Assembly: GCF_003315205.1 (NCBI RefSeq)
Contig: NZ_QNRR01000001.1
Span: forward strand, 186,001 to 250,000
Reading direction: 5' to 3'
From: Roseimicrobium gellanilyticum
Lineage (GTDB): Bacteria > Verrucomicrobiota > Verrucomicrobiia > Verrucomicrobiales > Verrucomicrobiaceae
DNA: 64,000 nucleotides
Both the position numbers and the translations under genes were made by a program. Below are positions 33,065-40,342 of this stretch, one piece after another. The notes under the pieces were generated by a model. The model was not told where the DNA came from. It ran no database searches and saw nothing but the letters and a program-made list of their open reading frames with translations. Within the stretch, counting starts at the first letter, position 1, and each line of letters opens with the position of its first letter.

Positions 33065-33739
33065 TTACTCTACAAGCTGTGCTTTGGGTACCTCGGAAAC
33101 TTTGCGGCGTGAGGAAGTGACTTCGTCCGTGACGGGCAGGGCCTTCGGGGGAGTCACACTGGAGGGGCTGGCGGCGCGAACTTCTTCTGCGGCTTCCACT
33201 TCCAGATTCGCTCCGTACAGGGAGAACTCAGGCTCTTCCTTGCCAGTCGGTTCTTCGATTACGGTGGGATTGGTCACGATGGCTCCGGCAGCCGGGGTCG
33301 GCTGGGGCTCCTGCTGTGCGAGGAAGGCGTTTCCCAGCAGGACTCCGCCCACGAGCAGCACACAAAAGGCGCTGACGGTGGCGGTGATCATGGGGGATTT
33401 GTTGGACGCTACCGTAGTGCGGTCCTGCACCGGGTGCTCAGACTGACTCACGGCCTTCAGAGAGCCATAACTCTCCACCAGATAGCGGTAGTTCCTCACG
33501 CCACCGAGAGGGGGTGTCTTCAATTGCTCCAGCACCTCATCCGCCTCTACGCCAAGCAGATCCGCATAAGCCTTGAGGTGGCCTTTTGCGTAGGTGACGC
33601 TGCCGAGGGCGTTGTAGTTGTCCTCCTCCAGTTCGCGCAGCCGCTGCACCGGGATGCGTGTCCGGTGGGCTACGTCCGGAAGGGAGAGACCTCGCTGTTC
33701 ACGCATCTGCTGGAGGCGTTGGCCGAGGGAGGGAGACAT
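33065..33739 (-). CDS. rodZ: RodZ-like cytoskeletal adaptor
   Basis: 224 residues. Residues 1-75 form an Xre-type helix-turn-helix of the RodZ family (SLGQRLQQMREQRGLSLPDV, then YAKGHLKAYADLLGVEADEV), which in known RodZ binds MreB rather than DNA. A single membrane helix follows around residues 125-145 (TATVSAFCVLLVGGVLLGNA). The periplasmic C-terminus is a Pro/Glu-rich low-complexity tail, and the beta-domain seen at the C-terminus of E. coli RodZ is absent. It therefore looks like a short form. It starts an operon with the membrane protein at 32336 and lies 176 bp downstream of ftsK. Confidence 0.85.
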   Translation of the reverse strand: MSPSLGQRLQQMREQRGLSLPDVAHRTRIPVQRLRELEEDNYNALGSVTYAKGHLKAYADLLGVEADEVLEQLKTPPLGGVRNYRYLVESYGSLKAVSQSEHPVQDRTTVASNKSPMITATVSAFCVLLVGGVLLGNAFLAQQEPQPTPAAGAIVTNPTVIEEPTGKEEPEFSLYGANLEVEAAEEVRAASPSSVTPPKALPVTDEVTSSRRKVSEVPKAQLVE

Positions 33740-33850
33740 GGTGGGTTGAGGGGTTGGCGTTGACGATAACTTTCTGGAAGGAGCGTCGCAAGTTGGTATC
33801 GAATGCGGGGACCCTTAAGGCGGTAGGGGGTATACGATTAAGCTTCCGAA

Positions 33851-33880
33851 CGGGACTCGAAATCCCGCCTTGGGCGCACC
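33851..33880 (+). other. tRNA-like T-arm remnant between ftsK and rodZ
   Basis: CGGGA (33851-33855) and TCCCG (33863-33867) form a 5-bp stem with the 7-nt loop CTCGAAA, close to a T-loop. Three bases later comes TGGGCGCACC, which is the 3' end of many bacterial tRNA-Arg genes. The spacing is three bases too long, and no 5' half (GCGCCCA) or anticodon arm is found upstream. It is not a functional tRNA; either a decayed fragment, an old attachment site or coincidence. Confidence 0.3.
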
Positions 33881-33915
33881 CTACACCCAAGTCCAAGTGT
33901 TCAAAAGCTCAAATA

Positions 33916-36513
33916 TTACAACTCAACCAAAATTTCCCGCGGTTTGGCTCCGTCCGCCGGGCCGATGATGCCGCGCTGCTCAAGGATATCCATCATGCGG
34001 GCCGCGCGGGTGTACCCCAAACGCAGTCGTCGCTGGATATGACTGGTACTGGCCTTCTTCTCCGAGCGCAGCACCTCGAGCACCTTCTCCAAAATTGCTT
34101 CATCTTCGGGCGTGATGGCTTCGCTTTCGCCTTCATCACCCATTTCATCCGGGTCAGCCAGAACCGCTTCGAAGGACGGTGTGCCTTGATTGCAGGCATG
34201 GTCCACGAGGTTCTGCAGTTCGTCGTCCGTCACCATGGTGCCCTGGGCTCGCATGAGCTGGCTGGTACCCGGTGGGAGATAGAGCATGTCACCCTTGCCC
34301 ACGAGCTTATCCGCGCCCTTGCGGTCGAGGATCACGCGGCTGTCGAGGGCACTGTTCACCTGGAAGGCGATGCGGCAGGGCACGTTCGCCTTGATGATAC
34401 CGGTCACGACTTCGGCGCGTGGCGTCTGCGTGGCCAGAATGAGGTGGATGCCAGCGGCACGGGCCTTCTGGGCGATGCGGGCGATGGCGGATTCGATATC
34501 CGCCGGGGCTGTCTGCATGAGGTCCGCCAGCTCGTCTACGATCACAACGATGTAGGGGAGAGAATCCGGGATCTCCAGCTCGGGTTCCTTGTGGGGAGGC
34601 GGCTCGCTGTTGCCATCCCAGAGCGAACCCTTCGGCACGTAGTAGCCGTCTTCCTCGTCGAGCGCGTCCAGGCCATCCTTGTCCTCGATGGAATCCGGGT
34701 GAGGGTCACGCAGACTCTTCTTGGGCGAAGGTGCAGAGCGCGGGGCAGAGGGGGCACTGGCCTGCAGGGCCTCTTCCATGGTGGCGCCACCACCCACGCG
34801 CGAGGTGACCTTGCCAAAGCTCTTGCCGGGTCCGCGGCCGTTGAAACCGTCGAAGTTACGCACGCCCACCTTGGCGAAGATCTGGTAGCGCTTCTCCATC
34901 TCATTCACCACCCAGCGGAGGGCCAGGATGGATTGTTTGGGATCCGTCACGACCGGCAGGGCGAGGTGGGGCAGGTCCTTGTAGCCCTGCATTTCCACCA
35001 CCTTCGGGTCGATCATGATGAAGCGCAGCTCGTCCGGCGCGAAGCGGCAGAGCAGGCTGGTGATGATGCTGTTGATGCAGACAGATTTCCCTGAGCCCGT
35101 GGTGCCGGCCACCAGCAGGTGCGGCATGGTGGCCAGGTCAGCGATGACCGCCTTCCCATACACGTCCTTGCCGAGGGCGAGGGGCAGCTTGGCCTTGCCG
35201 TTCTGGAAAGTGTCGTCCTCCAGCAGCTCGCGAATGGGCACCACGATCTTGTCGCGGTTCGGCAGCTCGATGCCTACGGTATCGCGGCCGGGGATGGGAG
35301 CGAGAATGTTGATGCGCTCTGCCTTGGTCGCGCGGGCAATGTCAGGCTCCAGGTTGGCAATGCGATTCACACGCAGACCTTTGCTGGGATATACCTCGTA
35401 GCGCGTGATGGCAGGTCCCTTCGTGATGTCTCCGGCAGTCACCTGGATGTCGAAGGTGGCCAGTGTCTCGATGATGATCTCCTGCATGTCGCGCAGGGGG
35501 GCTTCATCCGTGGGCATGCGGCTGGCTGCATCCGGGTAGTGGAGCAGGTCCATGGGGGGCACGGTGTAGTCCTTGTACCGCGCGGTGAGGCTTGTGGGCT
35601 TGGCAAAGGCAATGCGCTCTTCCTTCTGCTCCTGACGCTTCTTCCACACTTCGGCCAGTTGTGGCTTGGGTTTGGGGGGCTTCGGCGCGGAGGCATCGAT
35701 GATCTTTGGCAGATTCTGAACGGAAGGCAGCTCAAGCTGGGTGTTCGCGTTGATCTCATCCGAGACCTCAGGCAGGGGCGACTTCTTTTTCCTGGAGGGC
35801 TTGCCAGCATCCGGTGGCGGTACAGTGAAGGGCAGCGTGGCCCGCTCTTCGGCAAGGCGGCGGCGCTCGGCGCGGCCTTCCCACCAATTGACCGCGGACT
35901 GCACCATCATGTCCTTGCCCTGGATGATGACCTGGATGGGATGCATCCCCGTGGCGAAGATCATGCCCACGAGGTAGGTGGTGCCCAGCAGCAGCAGCGA
36001 GCCGACCTCGCCAAAGATGTCCAGCATCAGCATGCCGCCCACCACATAGCCCAGGCCGCCGCCCGCTCCGTAGGGGGTCACATTCTTGTCATCCCACTGC
36101 CAGAAGGCCTGCAGATAGAAGATGGCCGAGGCGCTGATGACCATCAGGGCAAAGCCAATCCACGAGCGCAGGGTGATGGCTGCTGGTGAGGCAAACTTGC
36201 ACACGCCGAACCAGGTGAGGCACACCGGGATGACATAGTTCGCTGCGCCGAACATCCAGAAGGTATAGCCCGCGAGCACCGCACCGAGCTGGCCGATGAG
36301 GTTATGCGTGGTGGCGGGAGCCGTGTCCGAAATGGCGAGGTGGGTCCAGGCAGGAAGATCCGCCGGCTCATGGGAAATCAGTGCCAGCAGGTAGAAGAGT
36401 GCGCCTCCCAAGAAGGCCAATCCCAAGGCGGCGTGCATGGCACGATTGTCCGCCACCGGCTCCGTGGTCCGGGGGTGCTGCTTGCGCGTGAGCGCGGCTG
36501 AGCGGGAGGACAT
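33916..36513 (-). CDS. ftsK: FtsK/SpoIIIE-type DNA translocase
   Basis: 865 residues from ATG 36513 (MSSRSAALTRKQH); the upstream frame begins with TTG and is not used. Four membrane helices occupy residues about 28-185. A basic linker (PSRKKKSPLPEV) leads to the alpha-beta motor from about residue 340 (LLHYPDAASRMP). Walker A is GTTGSGKSVCINSI and Walker B YIVVIVDELADLM. The gamma winged helix ends the protein (KKASTSHIQRRLRLGYTRAA), which recognises KOPS-like sequences. A Pro/Ser and acidic insertion of about 60 extra residues lies between Walker A and B. It pumps chromosomes at the septum, and is transcribed alone from a candidate promoter at 36575-36603. Confidence 0.93.
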   Translation of the reverse strand: MSSRSAALTRKQHPRTTEPVADNRAMHAALGLAFLGGALFYLLALISHEPADLPAWTHLAISDTAPATTHNLIGQLGAVLAGYTFWMFGAANYVIPVCLTWFGVCKFASPAAITLRSWIGFALMVISASAIFYLQAFWQWDDKNVTPYGAGGGLGYVVGGMLMLDIFGEVGSLLLLGTTYLVGMIFATGMHPIQVIIQGKDMMVQSAVNWWEGRAERRRLAEERATLPFTVPPPDAGKPSRKKKSPLPEVSDEINANTQLELPSVQNLPKIIDASAPKPPKPKPQLAEVWKKRQEQKEERIAFAKPTSLTARYKDYTVPPMDLLHYPDAASRMPTDEAPLRDMQEIIIETLATFDIQVTAGDITKGPAITRYEVYPSKGLRVNRIANLEPDIARATKAERINILAPIPGRDTVGIELPNRDKIVVPIRELLEDDTFQNGKAKLPLALGKDVYGKAVIADLATMPHLLVAGTTGSGKSVCINSIITSLLCRFAPDELRFIMIDPKVVEMQGYKDLPHLALPVVTDPKQSILALRWVVNEMEKRYQIFAKVGVRNFDGFNGRGPGKSFGKVTSRVGGGATMEEALQASAPSAPRSAPSPKKSLRDPHPDSIEDKDGLDALDEEDGYYVPKGSLWDGNSEPPPHKEPELEIPDSLPYIVVIVDELADLMQTAPADIESAIARIAQKARAAGIHLILATQTPRAEVVTGIIKANVPCRIAFQVNSALDSRVILDRKGADKLVGKGDMLYLPPGTSQLMRAQGTMVTDDELQNLVDHACNQGTPSFEAVLADPDEMGDEGESEAITPEDEAILEKVLEVLRSEKKASTSHIQRRLRLGYTRAARMMDILEQRGIIGPADGAKPREILVEL

Positions 36514-36574
36514 GGGAGTCTTTCGGCTGCTCTTTTCCGGGGTTGAGGGAATAGTTGAGACTGGCAAACGTTCG

Positions 36575-36603
36575 ACTTTACCTGATTTTTTTGAAAAACT
36601 CAA
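36575..36603 (-). promoter_or_regulatory. Candidate sigma70-type promoter for ftsK
   Basis: On the minus strand TTGAGT (36603-36598) and TAAAGT (36580-36575) are separated by 17 bp. The region is AT-rich with a run of seven A, unlike the GC-rich surroundings. The implied transcript start is about 55 nt before the ATG at 36513. Only a match to consensus; not otherwise supported. Confidence 0.4.
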
Positions 36604-36760
36604 CAATCTGTCGATTCGACGCCTTCATCGGGTGCGGCAATGCGCTTGGATGTGAGGAGGTCGCGGTGCGAGATTCACTAGCCTCACATTGCTTTCGCTT
36701 GACCCCGGTTGCGATTTTCGCCACGTTCTGATCCTCACTGAAAATTCAACCCGAACGCCC

Positions 36761-37207
36761 ATGAAAAAGCCATTCATGCTCACGATGGCCGCCGCTTCGC
36801 TCGGCGGGTTCGCCCTTTTTTCCCCGACCTCTGCGTCCGCTGACGACAAGGTGGACTTTGCCAAGCAGATCCTGCCCATTTTCGAGGCCAAATGCATGAA
36901 GTGCCACGAAACGGAACACACCGACGATACGGGCCGCATCAAGAAGCCCAAGAGCGGGCTGGTGATGGACACCGCCGAAGGCCTCAAGAAGGGTGGCAAG
37001 GAGCACAAGGAAAAGACCCTTGTGGCTGGCAAGGCGGCAGACAGCGCCCTCTACACCATGACCACTCTGCCTATCACGGACGAAATGGTGATGCCTCCCG
37101 AAGGCAAAGCCGACCCGCTTACCGACGCGGAAAAGGAACTGCTGAAGAAGTGGATCGATCAGGGTGCTGACTTTGGCACCTGGACGAAATGGGAAAAGAA
37201 GAAGTAG
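36761..37207 (+). CDS. Small periplasmic planctomycete-type cytochrome c
   Basis: 148 residues from ATG 36761 (MKKPFMLTMAAASLGGFALF, signal peptide cut near ASADD). The mature protein has a single haem motif CMKCHETEH, then SGLVMDTAEGLKKGGK and DEMVMPPEGKADPLTDAEKE, the pattern of the planctomycete cytochrome C domain found at the N-terminus of PSD1 proteins. Here it stands alone. The distal Met ligand candidate is in MPPEGK. It is monocistronic, ending 30 bp before a strong terminator, and diverges from ftsK. Confidence 0.85.
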   Translation: MKKPFMLTMAAASLGGFALFSPTSASADDKVDFAKQILPIFEAKCMKCHETEHTDDTGRIKKPKSGLVMDTAEGLKKGGKEHKEKTLVAGKAADSALYTMTTLPITDEMVMPPEGKADPLTDAEKELLKKWIDQGADFGTWTKWEKKK

Positions 37208-37237
37208 TCCCGAATTCAGCAGACAGCTTTTCACCCA

Positions 37238-37290
37238 CCCGGAACGCCCTTCCCACCGACATGGAAGGAGGGGCTTCCGGGTTTCTTTTT
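37238..37290 (+). terminator. Strong intrinsic terminator after the cytochrome gene
   Basis: CCCGGAA (37238-37244) pairs with TTCCGGG (37275-37281), and the stem continues inward with interruptions through GCCC/GGGGC and TTCC/GGAA. It is followed directly by TTTCTTTTT (37282-37290). This insulates the small basic protein gene from upstream transcription. Confidence 0.85.
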
Positions 37291-37331
37291 GCCTTCAGCC
37301 GAAACATGAGGACACCACGGTGAAAAAGACC

Positions 37332-37359
37332 TTGCGAATTATTCCCGCTCCGCTACTCT
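37332..37359 (+). promoter_or_regulatory. Candidate promoter of the small basic protein gene
   Basis: TTGCGA (37332-37337) and TACTCT (37354-37359) are 16 bp apart, each matching sigma70 consensus at four of six positions. A promoter is required here because a terminator lies 42 bp upstream. The ATG at 37396 is preceded by GAAGG at suitable distance. Assignment is tentative. Confidence 0.35.
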
Positions 37360-37395
37360 CTGCGCCCCTATCTCCAACCCTCCGAAGGTCATACC

Positions 37396-37554
37396 ATGTC
37401 CCAGCATCGCAGTCTCAAGTCCAAAGGCGGTTCCGTCGGAACCAAGCGCAGCGTCCTCAAGCGTGGTGAGCGCGTGAAGCTTATGAAGGCTCGCGGTCAG
37501 TGGAAGGAAGGTCGCAGCCCCTACAACCTGCCCAAGACCAAGCCTGAGGCCTGA
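37396..37554 (+). CDS. PVC small basic protein (52 aa)
   Basis: The frame runs ATG 37396 to TGA 37554 and encodes 52 residues beginning MSQHRSLKSKGG and ending NLPKTKPEA; it is very rich in Lys and Arg. The segment KRSVLKRGERVKLMKARGQW followed by LPKTK is diagnostic of the small basic protein family conserved across Verrucomicrobia, Chlamydiae and relatives. Its function is unestablished; size, charge and conservation suggest an RNA- or ribosome-associated role. It has its own terminators on both sides and a candidate promoter, so it is a monocistronic unit. The next gene encodes an rRNA-modifying enzyme, consistent with a translation link. Confidence 0.88.
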   Translation: MSQHRSLKSKGGSVGTKRSVLKRGERVKLMKARGQWKEGRSPYNLPKTKPEA

Positions 37555-37602
37555 TGGTGCCGGGCCTTGCCGCCCAACCTCATCACCACTTCTGATTTCA
37601 GC

Positions 37603-37631
37603 AGCCGCGGTGTTTCCCATCGCGGCTTTTT
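37603..37631 (+). terminator. Intrinsic terminator after the small basic protein gene
   Basis: AGCCGCGGTG (37603-37612) pairs with CATCGCGGCT (37618-37627), ten base pairs with one G-T, around a 5-nt loop, and runs into TTTTT (37627-37631). It ends 30 bp before the next start codon, so the pseudouridine synthase needs its own promoter or read-through. Confidence 0.88.
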
Positions 37632-37661
37632 CTTCACCATCACCCTGACCTGACCACGCTC

Positions 37662-38552
37662 ATGCGCCTGAACAAATTCCTCAGCAGTTGCGGCTTGGGA
37701 TCGCGGCGAGGTGTGGAGGCCCTCATCCTCGAAGGCCGCGTCCGCATCAACGGCCAGGTCTGCACCGAACTCGGCACCCAGGTGGAATCCACCGATGAGG
37801 TGGTGGTGGACACCAAGAAGGTGCGACCGAACAAACCGGTCGTCATCGCCCTGCACAAGCCCAAGGGCTACGTGTGCACTCGCGATGACGAGCACGCACG
37901 TCACACGATCTATGACCTGCTTCCCGGCAAGCTGCGTTCCCTGGCGCACGTGGGTCGCCTGGACATGGATAGTGAGGGGCTCCTCCTCCTGACAAACCAG
38001 GGTGATCTGTCCCACCAACTTGCGCATCCTACGCACGGCCTCGAAAAGGAATACGAGGTGCAGTTGGAGAAGCCCTTCGATCCGGCGCTGCTGGAGAAGC
38101 TGACCCACGGGTTGCATATCGAAGAAGGTTTCGCCAAGGCAGAGCGCGCATGGATCATCGGTCACTACAAGCTGGGCCTCGTGCTGAAGCAGGGCCTCAA
38201 GCGCCAGATCCGCCACATGCTCTACCGTGTGGGCTATGAAGTGAAACGTCTCGTGCGCGTGCGTATCGGCAATCTTCCCCTTACCGGCATTCCAGAAGGC
38301 GGCTTTCGCGAGCTCAAGCCGGACGAGGTGGATCGCCTGCTGGTGCATCCCAAGGCCAAGGAACGTCCCACGCTCAGCAAGTCGCGCACGGCCTCTGCAC
38401 GCAAGGCGATGACCGAGCGTGTGGAAAAAGAAAAGGAGATCGAGCGCAAAACCAAGGCGGCCGAAGCTGCCGGAAAGGCTGCTCCAGCCCGCGGCCGTAA
38501 CCGCCCCGCCCGCAAGACCTCGCGTCGCGGGGGTGCACGTGGTGGGTATTGA
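37662..38552 (+). CDS. rRNA pseudouridine synthase (RsuA/RluB family)
   Basis: 296 residues. An N-terminal S4 RNA-binding domain (MRLNKFLSSCGLGSRRGVEA, residues 1-60) precedes the RsuA-type catalytic domain. Motif II with the catalytic Asp is VGRLDMDSEGLLLLTN; the later KQGLKRQIRHMLYRVGYEVK is also conserved. The enzyme isomerises a specific uridine in 16S or 23S rRNA; RluB-like rather than RsuA is favoured by GLKRQIRHML, but the target is unproven. The last 50 residues are a Lys/Arg/Ala-rich tail ending GARGGY, likely for RNA contact and absent from short homologs. Confidence 0.9.
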   Translation: MRLNKFLSSCGLGSRRGVEALILEGRVRINGQVCTELGTQVESTDEVVVDTKKVRPNKPVVIALHKPKGYVCTRDDEHARHTIYDLLPGKLRSLAHVGRLDMDSEGLLLLTNQGDLSHQLAHPTHGLEKEYEVQLEKPFDPALLEKLTHGLHIEEGFAKAERAWIIGHYKLGLVLKQGLKRQIRHMLYRVGYEVKRLVRVRIGNLPLTGIPEGGFRELKPDEVDRLLVHPKAKERPTLSKSRTASARKAMTERVEKEKEIERKTKAAEAAGKAAPARGRNRPARKTSRRGGARGGY

Positions 38553-38562
38553 GCCTGTGCAT

Positions 38563-38605
38563 GGCGGGTAGGAAAACCCGCCGGGCGCTGTCCGGTCTGG
38601 AGACC
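38563..38605. repeat. Two-hairpin intergenic repeat, copy 1
   Basis: GGCGGGT (38563-38569) pairs with ACCCGCC (38576-38582) over a 6-nt loop, and GGTCT (38594-38598) pairs with AGACC (38601-38605). It is followed by CCAACTTCC. The same order and much of the sequence recur at 46234-46285. It lies between the pseudouridine synthase and the oxidoreductase genes. Confidence 0.65.
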
Positions 38606-38731
38606 CAACTTCCTCCCTGAGGCAAACCCCTTGTGCCTTTTGCGTCTTTTTGCGGCGAACTCTTCCTCCTTTGAGCGCTCCATCCAAGGCAGCGCCACTT
38701 TCCAGAAAGCCCCTCCACCCCTTTGGCGTTC

Positions 38732-40114
38732 ATGCACTCCATCATGAACCGCCGTCGCTTTCTCCAGCAGTCCGCAGCTGCCACTGCCTCTGCATCCGCT
38801 CTCGGATTTCCTGCCATCCTGCGCAGTGCCTCACCGAACTCGATGCTGCAGGTGGCCTGCATCGGGGTGGCCCGCATGGGTGGAAACACCATGCGCAGTG
38901 TGGCCACGCATCCGAAGGTGAAGATTGTTTCCATCTGCGACGTCGATGCGAACCATCTTAAGGAAGCTGCCACGGGCAAAGGCTCGGCACGCGCCGGCGG
39001 GGTGGGTTTCCCCGATGCCTCGCAGCACACGGACTGGCGGCAGATGCTGCGTGATCACAGCGATAAGTTTGATGCCGTCACGGTGGGTACTCCAGACCAC
39101 ATGCATGCTCCCATGGCGGTGCAGTCCATGCGCCTGAAGAAGCATGTGTATCTTCAGAAGCCCATGGCGCCGACCATTCACGAGTGCCGCGTCATCCAGC
39201 AGGAGGCGGTGAAAGCGGGCGTGGTCACCCAGCTCGGCAATCAGGGCCGTAGTGGCATCGAGGCGCGCATGACGGTGGACCTGCTTCGCAATGGTGCCAT
39301 CGGCAAGATTAAGGAGGCATGGTTCTGGGAAGGCAAGCCGCTGAGCTGGTGGCCGAAGAATGAAGAACTCCGCACGCAAGGCGACAACGTTCCCGCGGAA
39401 CTCGATTGGGATGCGTGGATCGGCGTGCGCGAGCCGCGGCCCTATCTTCTGGACACCTACCATCCACAAACCTGGCGCGCATGGCGTGACTTCGGCGTGG
39501 GTGAACTGGGCGATATGGGGGTGCACTTCTTCGACGGTGTCTTTGATGCGCTGAAGCTGCGCGCGCCCAAGCGTGTGAAGCAGACTGAGACGGGCGCGAT
39601 TGGCACCGGGTTGTGGGCGAAGAGCCGTACGGTGGAGTTTGAGTTTCCTGGAAACGAACTCATCGCGGGAGACACCTTCAAACTCACGTGGTGCGACGGA
39701 GACTCCGCCCGTCCCAGCCGCGAAATCCCGATGCCTGCCGCGCTCAAGAACTTCCCCAAGAGCGGTCATCTCTGGGTGGGTGAGACCGGCATGATCTTCA
39801 AACCCTACGGCCAGCGTCCTTGGGTGCTGCCGGAAGATTCGTTCCCGGCAGAGAAGTATCCTCGCGACTATGGCAAGCAGGACCACTACCACGATTGGGT
39901 GGATGCCATCCTGAACGGCAAGAAGAGCTGCGCGGATTTTTCACATGGCGGACCTCTCACGGAAACCGTTTTGATGGGCACACTGGCGGAGAACTATCCG
40001 AACCAGTGGCTCGAGTGGGATCGTGATGCCATGCGCATCACCAATATCGCCGAGGCCAACAAGCTGCTGAAGCGCGAGTATCGCGACGGCTGGAAGGTCG
40101 AGGGATTGGGCTGA
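38732..40114 (+). CDS. Tat-exported Gfo/Idh/MocA-family oxidoreductase
   Basis: 460 residues from ATG 38732; ATG 38744 (MNRRRFLQQS) is equally possible. A twin-arginine signal (NRRRFLQQSAAATASASALG) precedes the NAD(P)-binding Rossmann fold (VACIGVARMGGNTMRSVATH). The catalytic-type Lys-Pro is HVYLQKPMAPTIHE, the family version of EKP. The C-terminal half is the beta-sheet substrate domain (PKRVKQTETGAIGTG). Cofactor probably loads in the cytoplasm before export. The subfamily is expanded in this phylum, where members act on sugars or inositols outside the cytoplasm; substrate unknown. Monocistronic. Confidence 0.87.
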   Translation: MHSIMNRRRFLQQSAAATASASALGFPAILRSASPNSMLQVACIGVARMGGNTMRSVATHPKVKIVSICDVDANHLKEAATGKGSARAGGVGFPDASQHTDWRQMLRDHSDKFDAVTVGTPDHMHAPMAVQSMRLKKHVYLQKPMAPTIHECRVIQQEAVKAGVVTQLGNQGRSGIEARMTVDLLRNGAIGKIKEAWFWEGKPLSWWPKNEELRTQGDNVPAELDWDAWIGVREPRPYLLDTYHPQTWRAWRDFGVGELGDMGVHFFDGVFDALKLRAPKRVKQTETGAIGTGLWAKSRTVEFEFPGNELIAGDTFKLTWCDGDSARPSREIPMPAALKNFPKSGHLWVGETGMIFKPYGQRPWVLPEDSFPAEKYPRDYGKQDHYHDWVDAILNGKKSCADFSHGGPLTETVLMGTLAENYPNQWLEWDRDAMRITNIAEANKLLKREYRDGWKVEGLG

Positions 40115-40136
40115 GTGGTCCCTCCATTCAAAGAAG

Positions 40137-40169
40137 CCACCGGAACCGCGATCACCGCTGTTCCGGTGG
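40137..40169. terminator. Stem-loop after the oxidoreductase gene
   Basis: CCACCGGAAC (40137-40146) pairs exactly with GTTCCGGTGG (40160-40169), a 10-bp stem with a 13-nt loop, starting 23 bp after the stop. No T-run follows, so it may be a weak or factor-assisted terminator, or protect the 3' end. Confidence 0.5.
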
Positions 40170-40342
40170 GGATGATATCGCGTCGATCCTGCTGATCACA
40201 GCCGAGATTCTGGCTGCTGAAGTGGAGCCCAGGCGTGCATTTGGGTACCTAAGCACACTCATTATTATAGTTTAGCTGTGCATTTACTTTCTGCTTGCCA
40301 ACCGCCTCAATTTCCAGCGATAGTCAGAAGTACTGGAATTTC

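Noticed and set aside
33851-33880. A complete tRNA gene between ftsK and rodZ
   Set aside because: Only a T-arm-like hairpin and a 3' end are present; the 5' acceptor strand and anticodon arm are missing.
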